From: JAWHTC01 sp032586155
GTDB lineage: Bacteria; Pseudomonadota; Alphaproteobacteria; Rhodobacterales; Rhodobacteraceae
NCBI RefSeq assembly: GCF_032586155.1
Contig: NZ_JAWHTC010000001.1
Span: forward strand, 868,001-932,000
Direction: 5' to 3'
Length of the DNA: 64,000 nucleotides
The notes under the pieces are model-generated. The model was not told the origin of the DNA and searched no databases. It saw only the letters and a program-made list of their open reading frames with translations. Below, in pieces: positions 26,190 through 34,603 of the stretch (position 1 is the stretch's first letter; the number at the start of each line of letters is the position of its first letter). Both the position numbers and the translations under genes were made by a program.

Positions 26190-27197
26190 ATGCGCTATCC
26201 GGAAAACCTGAATGCCTGGCACGGGCAGGTGGTGGAAGAGGTGATTGATCCCGGTCAGGAGATCACCGATCCGCATCATCACCTGTGGCCCGAGCGGTTG
26301 GGTAGTCATTACGAGATGGAAGAACTGTGGGCCGATACCGGGGCCGGGCACCGAGTGACCAAGACCGTGTTCATTGAATGTGGTGCCGGGTACCAGCGGG
26401 GATCACCCGAGCCGATGGCGCCCGTGGCCGAAACGCGGTACGTGGCGGGGCTGGCGGCGGAGGCGGCAAAGCATCCGGAGCGGGCGCAAATTGCCGGGAT
26501 CATCGCGCATGCAGAGTTGCGATTGCCGCTGGATGTGTTGAATACCGTTTTGGATGCGCATGAGGCAGCCTCGCCACTGTTTCGGGGTATCCGCCACGCC
26601 GGAGCATGGGACAAGGAGCGTGACAAATTCATGTTTGCCGGACAAACGGTGCCGCATCTTTATCTCGACCAGGATTTCCAGCGTGGGGTGCGGGCGCTGG
26701 CGGAGCGGCGGCTGACATATGACACCTGGCATTTCCATCCGCAGAATGGTGAGTTCCTAACGCTGGCGAAATCCTGTCCCGAGACTACGATCGTGCTGGA
26801 TCATTTCGGCACACCGATCGGGACCCATCGGTTCGCTGGGCAGCGAGAAGATCGCTTCGCGCAGTGGCAGGACGAGATGGCGGCGATTGCCGAATGCCCC
26901 AACGTGGTTGCCAAATTGGGCGGGCTGGCAATGCCGGTGAATGGGTTCGGCTGGGACGGGCGCAATGTTCCGCCAAGCTCGGACGAGTTTGTCGCGGCGC
27001 AGGGGCATTACTACCACCACATGATCGACGTGTTCGGGCCCGAGCGCTGCATGTTCGAGAGCAATTTTCCGGTCGACAAACTGTCGGTGGGATATGCGGT
27101 CTATTGGAACGCAATGAAGAAAATTGCCGCGCGCTATGACAGGGCGGCGCGCGAAGCGCTGTTTCGTGGCACGGCGGGGCGGATTTACCGGATTTGA
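26190..27197 (+). CDS. Amidohydrolase-2 family (TIM-barrel metal-dependent hydrolase)
   Basis: A 335-aa protein. The metal-binding ITDPHHHLWPE is at residues 24-34, with later HAE, DHFGTP and FESNFPVDK motifs of Amidohydrolase_2 (lactonase/decarboxylase-like). It lies 65 bases after betA in the same direction, where many relatives carry betB; a link to choline metabolism is possible but unproven. Confidence 0.83.
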   Translation: MRYPENLNAWHGQVVEEVIDPGQEITDPHHHLWPERLGSHYEMEELWADTGAGHRVTKTVFIECGAGYQRGSPEPMAPVAETRYVAGLAAEAAKHPERAQIAGIIAHAELRLPLDVLNTVLDAHEAASPLFRGIRHAGAWDKERDKFMFAGQTVPHLYLDQDFQRGVRALAERRLTYDTWHFHPQNGEFLTLAKSCPETTIVLDHFGTPIGTHRFAGQREDRFAQWQDEMAAIAECPNVVAKLGGLAMPVNGFGWDGRNVPPSSDEFVAAQGHYYHHMIDVFGPERCMFESNFPVDKLSVGYAVYWNAMKKIAARYDRAAREALFRGTAGRIYRI

Positions 27198-27293
27198 ATG
27201 GGTTCGTGGCGCATCTTTTGATCAATATCAAAGTGCCTACATGCGACAGCGCGATAACTTGTGATGCAACCAACGGAATGAGGAGTTACGCGC

Positions 27294-27542
27294 ATGTCCC
27301 ACACCCCCCACGAGCTGAACGACGATTTTCCTGAACATGCCGAAAAGATCGCCGCGTTGAAAGCGTCAGACGCGCATTTTGCCAAGCTGTCGGATGAGTA
27401 TCACGAGATCAACCGCGCCGTGCATCGTGCCGAGACCGACGTCGAGCCGACCGACGACGTACACCTGACCGAGATGCGTAAGGAACGCGCCTTTCTGAAG
27501 GATCAGATCTATCACATGCTGACGCATGACGCGCCAGCCTGA
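27294..27542 (+). CDS. YdcH/DUF465 family small protein
   Basis: An 82-aa helical, charged protein (MSHTPHELNDDFPEHAEKIA; HEINRAVHRAET; LRKxRxxLKDxIY-like end). Shine-Dalgarno GAGGAG lies 9 bases before the ATG. DUF465 proteins are short antiparallel coiled coils of unknown role. Confidence 0.83.
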   Translation: MSHTPHELNDDFPEHAEKIAALKASDAHFAKLSDEYHEINRAVHRAETDVEPTDDVHLTEMRKERAFLKDQIYHMLTHDAPA

Positions 27543-27552
27543 TTGACGGGCT

Positions 27553-28347
27553 TCAGCGGCGCTTGTCGATAAAGCGCCACAGGACGGGCAGGACGTCCGA
27601 TCGCCATAAGTCGGTGTGATGCCCGCCCTCGACTTCGAGTAGACGTTTTTCAGTCGATGGGGCGGCAGCGAAGAGCTGTCGCCCCATGTCTATCGGGATC
27701 AGCTCGTCGCGGGCGCCGTGAAGAATCAAAAGCGGCGCGGTTGTTTCCGAGATGCGTGCCAGTGAGTTCCATTTCGATTTCATTCGGTCGATCAGGGGTT
27801 CAAGTTGAGGATAGGCGGTCAGCGCCACTTCCCGAACCGTGGTGAAGGGCGCTTCCAAAACCAGGGCGTCGGGCTGGGTGCCGGCGCGGTCTATGGCGGC
27901 CAGCGCCACGGCGCTGCCGAGGCTTTCACCGTAGATGATAACCTGGCCGCTCGCATAGTTGCCCATCCTTTTCAGTAGCCGCGCTGCGTCAAAAGCAAGG
28001 TATTTTTCGGAAGGGGAACCTTCTGATCCGGATGAGCCGCGATAGGCCAGGGCTACAAGGCCATAGCCACGTTCGAGAAACCGCTGGAAGCGCCCGGCGC
28101 GGGCAGCGAGGTTGCCCGCGTTGCCGTGGAAATAAAGGATCGTGGGCTTGCCGGGCTGCGCGGACCTGCGCCACAAGACCAGGCGTTTGCCGCCGCTTTC
28201 GAAGATTTCCTCGTCCAGTTTCAGCCCTATGTCGCGCGGGTCGACCCGGGTGGCGTCGAAAGGGTAGACCATTTCGCGTTCCAACCGGTCGAAGGCGAAG
28301 ATGCCGCCCAAGGCGATGAAAAGGGCGAAGGAGAGGGTCTTCAGCAT
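27553..28347 (-). CDS. Alpha/beta hydrolase with N-terminal membrane anchor
   Basis: A 264-aa protein from MLKTLSFALFIALGG (28347). One N-terminal helix is followed by an alpha/beta-hydrolase core: oxyanion YFHGNAGNLAAR, nucleophile elbow IYGESLGSAVA (Ser), acid LHGARDELIP and His in EGGHHTDLW. It resembles the ABHD12/13-like (BEM46) family. It begins 4 bases after the pccR stop, so it is probably co-transcribed. The active site points to the periplasm if the helix is an anchor. Confidence 0.87.
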   Translation of the reverse strand: MLKTLSFALFIALGGIFAFDRLEREMVYPFDATRVDPRDIGLKLDEEIFESGGKRLVLWRRSAQPGKPTILYFHGNAGNLAARAGRFQRFLERGYGLVALAYRGSSGSEGSPSEKYLAFDAARLLKRMGNYASGQVIIYGESLGSAVALAAIDRAGTQPDALVLEAPFTTVREVALTAYPQLEPLIDRMKSKWNSLARISETTAPLLILHGARDELIPIDMGRQLFAAAPSTEKRLLEVEGGHHTDLWRSDVLPVLWRFIDKRR

Positions 28348-28351
28348 AGGC

Positions 28352-29755
28352 CTATCCCACCTCGTAGGGCAGTACACCGCGGGCGTTTTCGTCGATAGAC
28401 AGGCGGCGCTCGAGCGGCGGGACCGAGCGTTGATGGCAGCTGATCCGCTCACAGATCCGACAGGATATCCCGATCGGTTCAAAGCTTTGCCGCTCGCTCA
28501 CGTCCAGTCCGTCGGCATAGACAATCGCCCCCGCGTGGGCGACTTCGCACCCTAAAGCGATTGCAAAGCGGCGGACTGGGGCGCCGAAAGAGCCGCCCTG
28601 TTTCGACACGTCGCGGGCGATCGAGATATAGCGCACCCCGTCAGGTGTTTCGGCCAGCTGGCGCAAGAAACGGCCCGGGGTTTCAAATGCCTGGTGCACG
28701 TTCCACAGCGGGCAGGCCCCACCGAAACGGGCGAATTGCAGCCGTGTGGCCGAGTGGCGCTTTGTGATCGTACCCGCTTGGTCGACGCGGACGAAGAAGA
28801 ACGGGATGCCCTTGGCGCCCGGTCGTTGCAGGGTGGAAAGCCGGTGGGCGACTTGTTCGATCGAGGCCCCAAAGCGTTGCGACAACCTTTCAAGGTCGTG
28901 GCGGGTGTCCTGTGCTGCCGCCAGGAAATCGCGATAGGGCATCAGGGCGGCCCCGGCGAAATAGTTGGCCAGCCCGATCTTGGCGATGGCGCGGGCCTCG
29001 CTGGATTGGAACCGGGCGAGGTCGAGCGTGGCCTCCAAAAGCGCGTCCTGATCCAGCAGAGCAAATTGCAACAGCAGCTGGAACACACGGGTTTCCGGGG
29101 CGGCGCGGGCCGAGAGCGTCAGGGTTTTGCGGTCGGGGTCAAACCGGCGCAGCGCTGCCTCGTCGCTTTCCTGCACTTGGATGCCAAGTTTGGTGAGCGC
29201 GCGCACTGCATGGGCCGCAATCCCGCCACCACCGGGGGCGGCGCCTTTGGCAAAATGTTCCGCCGCGCGGTCGACCGCATCGATGTAGTTATCGCAATAA
29301 TGGAAAAAATCTCGGACCTCGTCCCAGGGGCTGGCCTGGGCACGGGCATCTTCGCGGCCCAATGCCTCGTCGAGACTTGCAAGGCGTTCGTGGGTCTGGC
29401 GATAGGCGCGATGCAGTTCGATGAAGGCCCGCGCGAGGCCTGGCGCGTTCGACGCGGTCAGGCGCAGATCGGCCAGCGGGGGCGGGTCATCGGCGAAAAC
29501 CGGGTCGGCCATCGCCTCGCGCATGTCTGAGACAAGCCGTTCACTATCGCCAGAGCTGAGTTCCGTCACATCGAAACCGAACTCCTGGGCCAGCGCCAAA
29601 ACGACCGTTGTAGAAACCGGCCGTTTGTTGTTCTCCATCTGGTTCAGATACGGCAACGAGACACCAAGCTTGGCGGCAAAGTCCTTTTGCGTCAGGCCAA
29701 GGCGGCGTCGGGTTTCTCGCAGCTTGGCGCCGGCATAGATTTTCGGGTTTGCCAT
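28352..29755 (-). CDS. pccR: Short-chain fatty acyl-CoA regulator PccR (ScfR family)
   Basis: A 467-aa protein from MANPKIYAGAKLRETRRRLG (29755). N-terminal XRE helix-turn-helix (residues 6-60; KDFAAKLGVSLPYLNQMENN), a central helical region, and a C-terminal ScfR domain with its cysteine-rich end (GISCRICERISCHQRS). PccR of Rhodobacter sphaeroides activates propionyl-CoA carboxylase genes in response to propionyl-CoA; other relatives are RamB and PrpR. Here it is 11 kb from pccB, and the motif in its own promoter matches one upstream of pccB, which supports autoregulation and control of the pcc genes. Confidence 0.9.
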   Translation of the reverse strand: MANPKIYAGAKLRETRRRLGLTQKDFAAKLGVSLPYLNQMENNKRPVSTTVVLALAQEFGFDVTELSSGDSERLVSDMREAMADPVFADDPPPLADLRLTASNAPGLARAFIELHRAYRQTHERLASLDEALGREDARAQASPWDEVRDFFHYCDNYIDAVDRAAEHFAKGAAPGGGGIAAHAVRALTKLGIQVQESDEAALRRFDPDRKTLTLSARAAPETRVFQLLLQFALLDQDALLEATLDLARFQSSEARAIAKIGLANYFAGAALMPYRDFLAAAQDTRHDLERLSQRFGASIEQVAHRLSTLQRPGAKGIPFFFVRVDQAGTITKRHSATRLQFARFGGACPLWNVHQAFETPGRFLRQLAETPDGVRYISIARDVSKQGGSFGAPVRRFAIALGCEVAHAGAIVYADGLDVSERQSFEPIGISCRICERISCHQRSVPPLERRLSIDENARGVLPYEVG

Positions 29756-29772
29756 GGTCGGGCTCCAGATAT

Positions 29773-29815
29773 GCAAATCTGCAAACTGAATATTGCAAAT
29801 GCGGGGATTCGCAAA
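29773..29815 (-). promoter_or_regulatory. PccR-type motif cluster upstream of pccR
   Basis: Four GCAAA units (TTTGC on the minus strand) at 29773, 29781, 29795 and 29811 fill the 63-bp dinB-pccR spacer. The first two are 8 bp apart and give TTTGCAGATTTGC on the minus strand, matching TTTGCAAATTTGC upstream of pccB at 12 of 13 positions. Probable autoregulatory site. Confidence 0.7.
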
Positions 29816-29818
29816 GGC

Positions 29819-31072
29819 TCAGCGCAATGCCCGCCCCTTTAGGATTGCGTCGGAGCCGAATTTTTCTCGGATGGCGTCGGTGGCGCGTTCGGCGCTGGTG
29901 CGGCTGGCGGCCTGCGGGTCCAGCAGGTCGGCGGAGAGATCAGCTTGGTCCTCGGAGATCAGGTGCGAGATACCGACGCCGATGAGCCGATAGGGGCCTT
30001 CATTTCCAACCGCATCGAACAACCCGCGCGCGGTGTGATAGATCGTGTCAGCCATTTGGGTCCCGTCACGAAGGGACAACCGCCGGGTCAGAAGCGCGTG
30101 GTTGGCGCGCTTGAGTTTCAGCGTCACCACGCGGCCCGCAAGCCCGCGTGCCTTGGCCCGGTCCGAGACATTCTCGGCCAGCCGCCAGATGTGGCCGTCC
30201 AGAAGGTCGGGGTCGGAGGTGTCTTCGTAAAATGTGGTTTCGTTCGAGATCGACTTGATCGGCGCATTGGCAGACACGCGGCGATGATCCTGACCGCGGG
30301 CCAGTGAATAGAGTCGCTCGCCCATGGAGCCGAAGCGGGCGTGCAGGTCTTCCTTTTCCCATCTGAGAAGGTCAGAAAAGCGGTGGATGCCGGCCTTGTC
30401 GAGCTGGGCCTGGCCGACGGCCCCGACGCCCCAAATTATCCGCACCGGTTTGTCATGCAGGAAATCGGCGGTTTCGGCCTTGCCGATCACCGAGAAGCCG
30501 CGGGGTTTGTCGAGATCCGAGGCAATCTTGGCGAGAAACTTGTTATGGGAAAGGCCGATCGAGCCGGTCAAGCCAAGCTCGTCCTTCATGCGTTTGACCA
30601 GGCGGGCGAGCATGACGGCGGGGGGGTGGCCATGCAGGCGTTGGGTTCCGGTGAGGTCCATGAAGGCCTCGTCCAGAGAGAGTGGTTCCACGATGGGGGT
30701 GAGTTCGTCCATCATGGCGCGGATCTGTTTCGAAACCTCGGCATAGACCTTCATGCGCGGGCGGATCACCACGGCATCGGGGCATTTCTTGAGGGCCTGG
30801 AACATCGGCATGGCGGACTTCACGCCCCGGATGCGGGCGATATAGCAGGCAGTCGAGACCACGCCGCGTTTGCCGCCGCCGATGATCACCGGTTTGCCAG
30901 CCAGTTCCGGATTGTCACGTTTTTCCACCGAGGCGTAGAAGGCGTCGCAATCCATATGGGCGATGGAGAGGTCGAAAAGCTCGTCATGGGCGGTCAGGCG
31001 AGGGCTACCGCAATTTGGGCAGCGACGACTATCGTCAAAGGATTCAAGACAGGTGCGGCAGAGCGTGGGCAT
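29819..31072 (-). CDS. dinB: DNA polymerase IV with N-terminal zinc-ribbon-like extension
   Basis: A 417-aa Y-family polymerase. Catalytic acidic residues lie in IAHMDCDAFYASVEKRD and EPLSLDEAFMDLTG. Palm, fingers, thumb and little-finger regions follow in normal order. Unlike E. coli DinB it starts with a 30-residue extension holding two Cys-x-x-Cys pairs (C5, C8, C18, C21; CRTC and CPNC), a likely zinc ribbon. It performs translesion synthesis. No clear LexA box was seen at its start. Confidence 0.93.
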   Translation of the reverse strand: MPTLCRTCLESFDDSRRCPNCGSPRLTAHDELFDLSIAHMDCDAFYASVEKRDNPELAGKPVIIGGGKRGVVSTACYIARIRGVKSAMPMFQALKKCPDAVVIRPRMKVYAEVSKQIRAMMDELTPIVEPLSLDEAFMDLTGTQRLHGHPPAVMLARLVKRMKDELGLTGSIGLSHNKFLAKIASDLDKPRGFSVIGKAETADFLHDKPVRIIWGVGAVGQAQLDKAGIHRFSDLLRWEKEDLHARFGSMGERLYSLARGQDHRRVSANAPIKSISNETTFYEDTSDPDLLDGHIWRLAENVSDRAKARGLAGRVVTLKLKRANHALLTRRLSLRDGTQMADTIYHTARGLFDAVGNEGPYRLIGVGISHLISEDQADLSADLLDPQAASRTSAERATDAIREKFGSDAILKGRALR

Positions 31073-31225
31073 GGCCGGATTTTAGCCCTCAATTCGGGAA
31101 GCGGCAATTGACGATCTGGTGGCGTCAAAGGGAGCGAAATCGGACGTTTCCCGGCGGTTTTCCCTTTAAATTCTGGCGTGAACGCCCAATATGTGGCCCA
31201 TGACTTTTACGGAAAGGTATTCTCC

Positions 31226-32119
31226 ATGACCCCTGAAGAACTTGTTGGGCAGGCCACGAACGGATCGCTTGTCATCCTGCTTTTGGCAGCCTTCATCATT
31301 ATCAGCATTTTCCTTGGGGTACGCATCGTGCCGCAATCGGAAAAACATGTGGTTGAGCGGTTTGGCCGTTTGCGCGCGGTTCTGGGGCCGGGGATCAACT
31401 TTATCGTGCCCTTCCTTGACAAGGTGCGGCACAAGATTTCGATCCTGGAACGTCAGCTGCCCAATGCCAGTCAGGACGCGATCACCAAGGACAACGTGTT
31501 GGTTCAAGTCGAGACCTCGGTCTTTTACCGCATTCTCGAGCCGGAAAAAACGGTATACCGGATTCGTGACGTGGATGCGGCGATTGCCACCACCGTTGCG
31601 GGGATCGTGCGGGCCGGGATCGGCGAGATGGACCTTGATGAGGTGCAATCAAACCGTCAGGAGCTGATTTCGCAGATCAAACAACAGGTGGCCGACGCGG
31701 TGGATGACTGGGGCATCGAGGTGACTCGGGCGGAAATTCTGGACGTGAACCTGGACCAGGCCACGCGCGATGCAATGTTGCAGCAGCTGAATGCCGAACG
31801 GGCGCGCCGCGCACAGGTGACCGAGGCCGAAGGGGAGCGCAAGTCGGTCGAGCTGAACGCCGACGCCGAGCTTTATGCCGCGCAAAGGGCCGCAGAGGCG
31901 CGGCGTGTACAGGCCGATGCCGAAGCCTATGCCACCGAGGTGGTGGCCAAGGCGATCCGCGAGAACGGGATAGAGGCGGCACAATATCAGGTGGCGTTGA
32001 AGCAGGTCGAGGCACTGATCAAAGTGGGCGAGGGCGCGGGTAAACAGACCGTGTTGTTGCCGGCCAACGTGCTGGATGCCTTTGGCGATGCGTTCAACAT
32101 GCTGAAAGGGTCCAAATAA
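31226..32119 (+). CDS. qmcA: SPFH/stomatin-like membrane protein (QmcA family)
   Basis: A 297-aa protein from MTPEELVGQATNGSLVILLL (31226), preceded by GGAAAGG. One N-terminal membrane helix (residues 11-32), then an SPFH/band-7 domain (VVERFGRLRAVLGPGINFIV) and an Ala/Glu-rich coiled coil (about 190-250). It pairs with the NfeD gene through a TAATG overlap, as in many bacteria. It likely forms a membrane-microdomain cage involved in membrane-protein quality control. Confidence 0.9.
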   Translation: MTPEELVGQATNGSLVILLLAAFIIISIFLGVRIVPQSEKHVVERFGRLRAVLGPGINFIVPFLDKVRHKISILERQLPNASQDAITKDNVLVQVETSVFYRILEPEKTVYRIRDVDAAIATTVAGIVRAGIGEMDLDEVQSNRQELISQIKQQVADAVDDWGIEVTRAEILDVNLDQATRDAMLQQLNAERARRAQVTEAEGERKSVELNADAELYAAQRAAEARRVQADAEAYATEVVAKAIRENGIEAAQYQVALKQVEALIKVGEGAGKQTVLLPANVLDAFGDAFNMLKGSK

Positions 32120-32406
32120 TGTGGTGGCAGGAATGGTGGGTCTGGGTGGCTGGCGGTATTGCGCTGGCCATTCTTGAGATTTTTGCGCCCGGTTTCATTT
32201 TTCTGGGCTTTGCCGTGGGCGCGGTGGTGGTCGGGGTGCTGCTGGCCGTTGGGGGCGCTCTGAGCACGATGATGTCCGGGTCGGTGCCGATGATGCTCTT
32301 GGTCTTTGCGCTTAGCTCGCTTGTGGCCTGGCTGGTGCTGCGCCGGATGGAAGGCGTGCGCAAGGGCCAGAAGAAGCTCTGGGATACGGATATCAACGAG
32401 AATTGA
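32119..32406 (+). CDS. NfeD-family membrane protein (short form)
   Basis: A 95-aa protein with two or three membrane helices (GGIALAILEIFAPGFIFLGF and on). It is the truncated NfeD form lacking the C-terminal OB domain. Start and stop of the preceding stomatin gene overlap by one base, so the pair forms one unit. Confidence 0.87.
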   Translation: MWWQEWWVWVAGGIALAILEIFAPGFIFLGFAVGAVVVGVLLAVGGALSTMMSGSVPMMLLVFALSSLVAWLVLRRMEGVRKGQKKLWDTDINEN

Positions 32407-32472
32407 AGCGCGAGGCCGTCGGTTGGGATGACGGATGATCGCCGCGCCGCTCGCCTACGTGCGCGTCTCGGT

Positions 32473-33171
32473 TCAGGGCAGTTCGGCCAGAACTGCGCGA
32501 GCAGCAGCAGCCGGGTCGGGGGCCTGCCAGATCGGGCGGCCGATGACGATATGGTCGGCGCCGTCGGCGATTGCCTGACCCGGGGTGGCGACGCGTTTCT
32601 GATCGCCTAGGGCGGCGCCAGTCGGGCGCACGCCAGGGGTGACAATCAGGCGGCCCTTGGAAGAGGGCAGCGCACGGATCAGGGCGGCCTCTTGCGGTGA
32701 GGCGATCACGCCGTCGGCCCCGGCCTCGAACGCCCTGTCGGCGCGCTCCAGCACCAGATCCTTGATGTCGCCGGGTTTGATCAGCCCCTGGTCGAGGTCG
32801 GCCCGGTCAAGCGAGGTCAGGATGGTCACGGCGAGGATTTTCAGATCTTTGCCACCTACGCCTTCCTTGGCGGCGCGCACCACATGCGGGTCGCCATGCA
32901 CGGTCAGGAAATCCAGGTCGAACTGGGCAATTCCGCGCACGGCCTTTTCCACCGTGGCGCCGATGTCGAAGAACTTCATGTCGAGGAAGATGCGCTTGCC
33001 GTGTTCTGATTTGAGTTCGTTGGCAAGGGCGAGCCCGCCGCCGGTGAGCATGCCCAGACCGATCTTGTAAAACGACACCGCGTCTCCCAGCCTTTCGGCC
33101 AGTTGCAACCCTTCGAGCGCGTTGGAGACGTCAAGGGCAACGATTAGGCGGTCATCGGCGGGTTGAGACAT
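32473..33171 (-). CDS. pyrF: Orotidine-5'-phosphate decarboxylase
   Basis: A 232-aa TIM-barrel enzyme of the short PyrF family. Signature IFLDMKFFDIGATVEKAVRG carries the catalytic Lys/Asp pair, VTPGVRPTG the phosphate site, and IVIGRPIW closes the barrel. It makes UMP, the last step of pyrimidine synthesis, in the cytoplasm. Confidence 0.95.
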   Translation of the reverse strand: MSQPADDRLIVALDVSNALEGLQLAERLGDAVSFYKIGLGMLTGGGLALANELKSEHGKRIFLDMKFFDIGATVEKAVRGIAQFDLDFLTVHGDPHVVRAAKEGVGGKDLKILAVTILTSLDRADLDQGLIKPGDIKDLVLERADRAFEAGADGVIASPQEAALIRALPSSKGRLIVTPGVRPTGAALGDQKRVATPGQAIADGADHIVIGRPIWQAPDPAAAARAVLAELP

Positions 33172-33243
33172 GCTGGGCTCCTGTCAGGCAAATCGTCCGG
33201 GTAATGGCAGCGGTGACGAGGTTTGGCAAGGGGGTTGGTCTGC

Positions 33244-33963
33244 CTACGGGCCGGGCGCGTTCGCGATGCGCTCACCGTAAATCCACTCCATGTCCGGTTT
33301 TTCGGTGCAGTACATGTGCACCCAGATATAGGCATGTTGAAACAAGGCCACGACCAACGCATTCCACGAGCCGAACAGGAGCGCGATGCCCCAAAGCCCG
33401 AGGAAGGCCACGCCGTACATGGCGTTGGCGGTGAATCTGAACACACCCTTGTTGACGAGCGGCATTGCAGCGATCTCGTCGCGGAAATGATCGCCACCGA
33501 GGGCACGACGGATGGTGAAATGGAACAGCGTGGAGTGCAGCGCCCAGAGGGCAGGGGCCAAGAGCGCCAACCCAAGAACGATCTCCAGCGTGCGGTAAGA
33601 GGTGATGGGGGTAGCGTCGGCCCAGCCGGTCAGGATCAGGGTAATCGGACGGCTGATCAGCAAGGGCATGAAGAGGATGGTCCAGACCTTCATGTCGCGC
33701 TCGCCAAAGCGGCGGCTAAGAATGCTGCGATGCAGTTGCAGACGGAAGCCGATGGCAACCACGACTTGATGCAAGATCGCCAGCAGAATCGATGTCTTGG
33801 CCCATGTCGTGGCGGACATCCCGAGAAGCGTTGCGTTAGGGACGGGGACAAGCAGGGAAAATGCGCCGAGGGTCAGGAGAGTGGCAATCGCGGCGTGCTG
33901 CGGCTGACCTTCGAGAATGTCGGAGAGGCGGGATTGGCTGCGAATGTCAGCGAGTCGGGACAT
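33244..33963 (-). CDS. Integral membrane methyltransferase-like protein (PEMT/NnrU-like)
   Basis: A 239-aa protein with about six helices. The C-terminal part (MPLVNKGVFRFTANAMYGVA and MYCTEKPDMEWIYGERIA) matches the pattern of phosphatidylethanolamine-methyltransferase-like proteins, with the usual RxPMY loop altered to RFTANAMYG. Substrate unknown. It follows pyrF in transcription order reversed, with 72 bases between. Confidence 0.6.
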   Translation of the reverse strand: MSRLADIRSQSRLSDILEGQPQHAAIATLLTLGAFSLLVPVPNATLLGMSATTWAKTSILLAILHQVVVAIGFRLQLHRSILSRRFGERDMKVWTILFMPLLISRPITLILTGWADATPITSYRTLEIVLGLALLAPALWALHSTLFHFTIRRALGGDHFRDEIAAMPLVNKGVFRFTANAMYGVAFLGLWGIALLFGSWNALVVALFQHAYIWVHMYCTEKPDMEWIYGERIANAPGP

Positions 33964-34018
33964 GTGGTCAGTATGCGGACCGGCAGAGTGTCGGTCCAGC
34001 CTTTGGCATCAGCCTGTG

Positions 34019-34282
34019 TCAGGCGGCCAGTGGACGCGAAGTGGCCAGTGGGCGCGAATGCATGCGCAGACCAGGCCGGGCCGACTTATGGGCGCGTAGG
34101 GCGGCCTCGGACAAGCGGCGCGAGATCAACGCCGCTTCGGCATTCAGAGGGGCGGCGGCGAAGGCTGGGTAGAACCAGACGGTACCTCGATCATGGACGG
34201 CAACCTTGGCCTCGAACCCTTCGCGTTCGGGGTTATAGCGGATGTCCGACAATCTGAGCTTCTGAGCATACATTCCGTTCAC
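34019..34282 (-). CDS. Small hypothetical protein with tandem-repeat C-terminus
   Basis: An 87-aa protein (alternative start MYAQKL three codons later). MYAQKLRLSDIRYNPEREGF and VWFYPAFAAAPLNAEAALIS look like a folded core. The C-terminus SRPLATSRPLAA comes from two 18-bp direct repeats (34025-34042 and 34043-34060). No domain recognised. Confidence 0.6.
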   Translation of the reverse strand: MNGMYAQKLRLSDIRYNPEREGFEAKVAVHDRGTVWFYPAFAAAPLNAEAALISRRLSEAALRAHKSARPGLRMHSRPLATSRPLAA

Positions 34283-34498
34283 TCCTGGGCAGCACGCCGA
34301 TTCGATTCGGCGCTTGTGGATAAATCTGTGGGTAACATGGGCAGGTTTTGTGACATTTCACCCCCTGACCACAAAATAGTGAGGGTTTCGTGTTGAAAAT
34401 GCTGCAGGTGCAAAGTGAGTTTGCTGAATTCCGCCGATTTTGGCGTAAATTGCAAGCGGTATGGCGTAAAATGTTTATCGCAAATTGATCCAGGAACC

Positions 34499-34526
34499 CT
34501 TGAACAAGGCAGGATGACCCCCATTT
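34499..34526 (+). promoter_or_regulatory. Sigma-32 (heat-shock) promoter of clpB
   Basis: CTTGAA (34499-34504), 14 bases, then CCCCATTT (34519-34526). This matches the RpoH consensus CTTGAA-N13/14-CCCCATnT. It lies about 80 bases before the clpB start, so clpB is probably induced by heat. The rest of the 321-bp spacer (34283-34498) shows no gene. Confidence 0.85.
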
Positions 34527-34603
34527 TGATCTCAAGGTTCCCGCATGTTGCATGCCTCGAAGAGGGTGTGGCGCTTGGGAAAGCTTAACAAAGGAGAGAG
34601 TAT

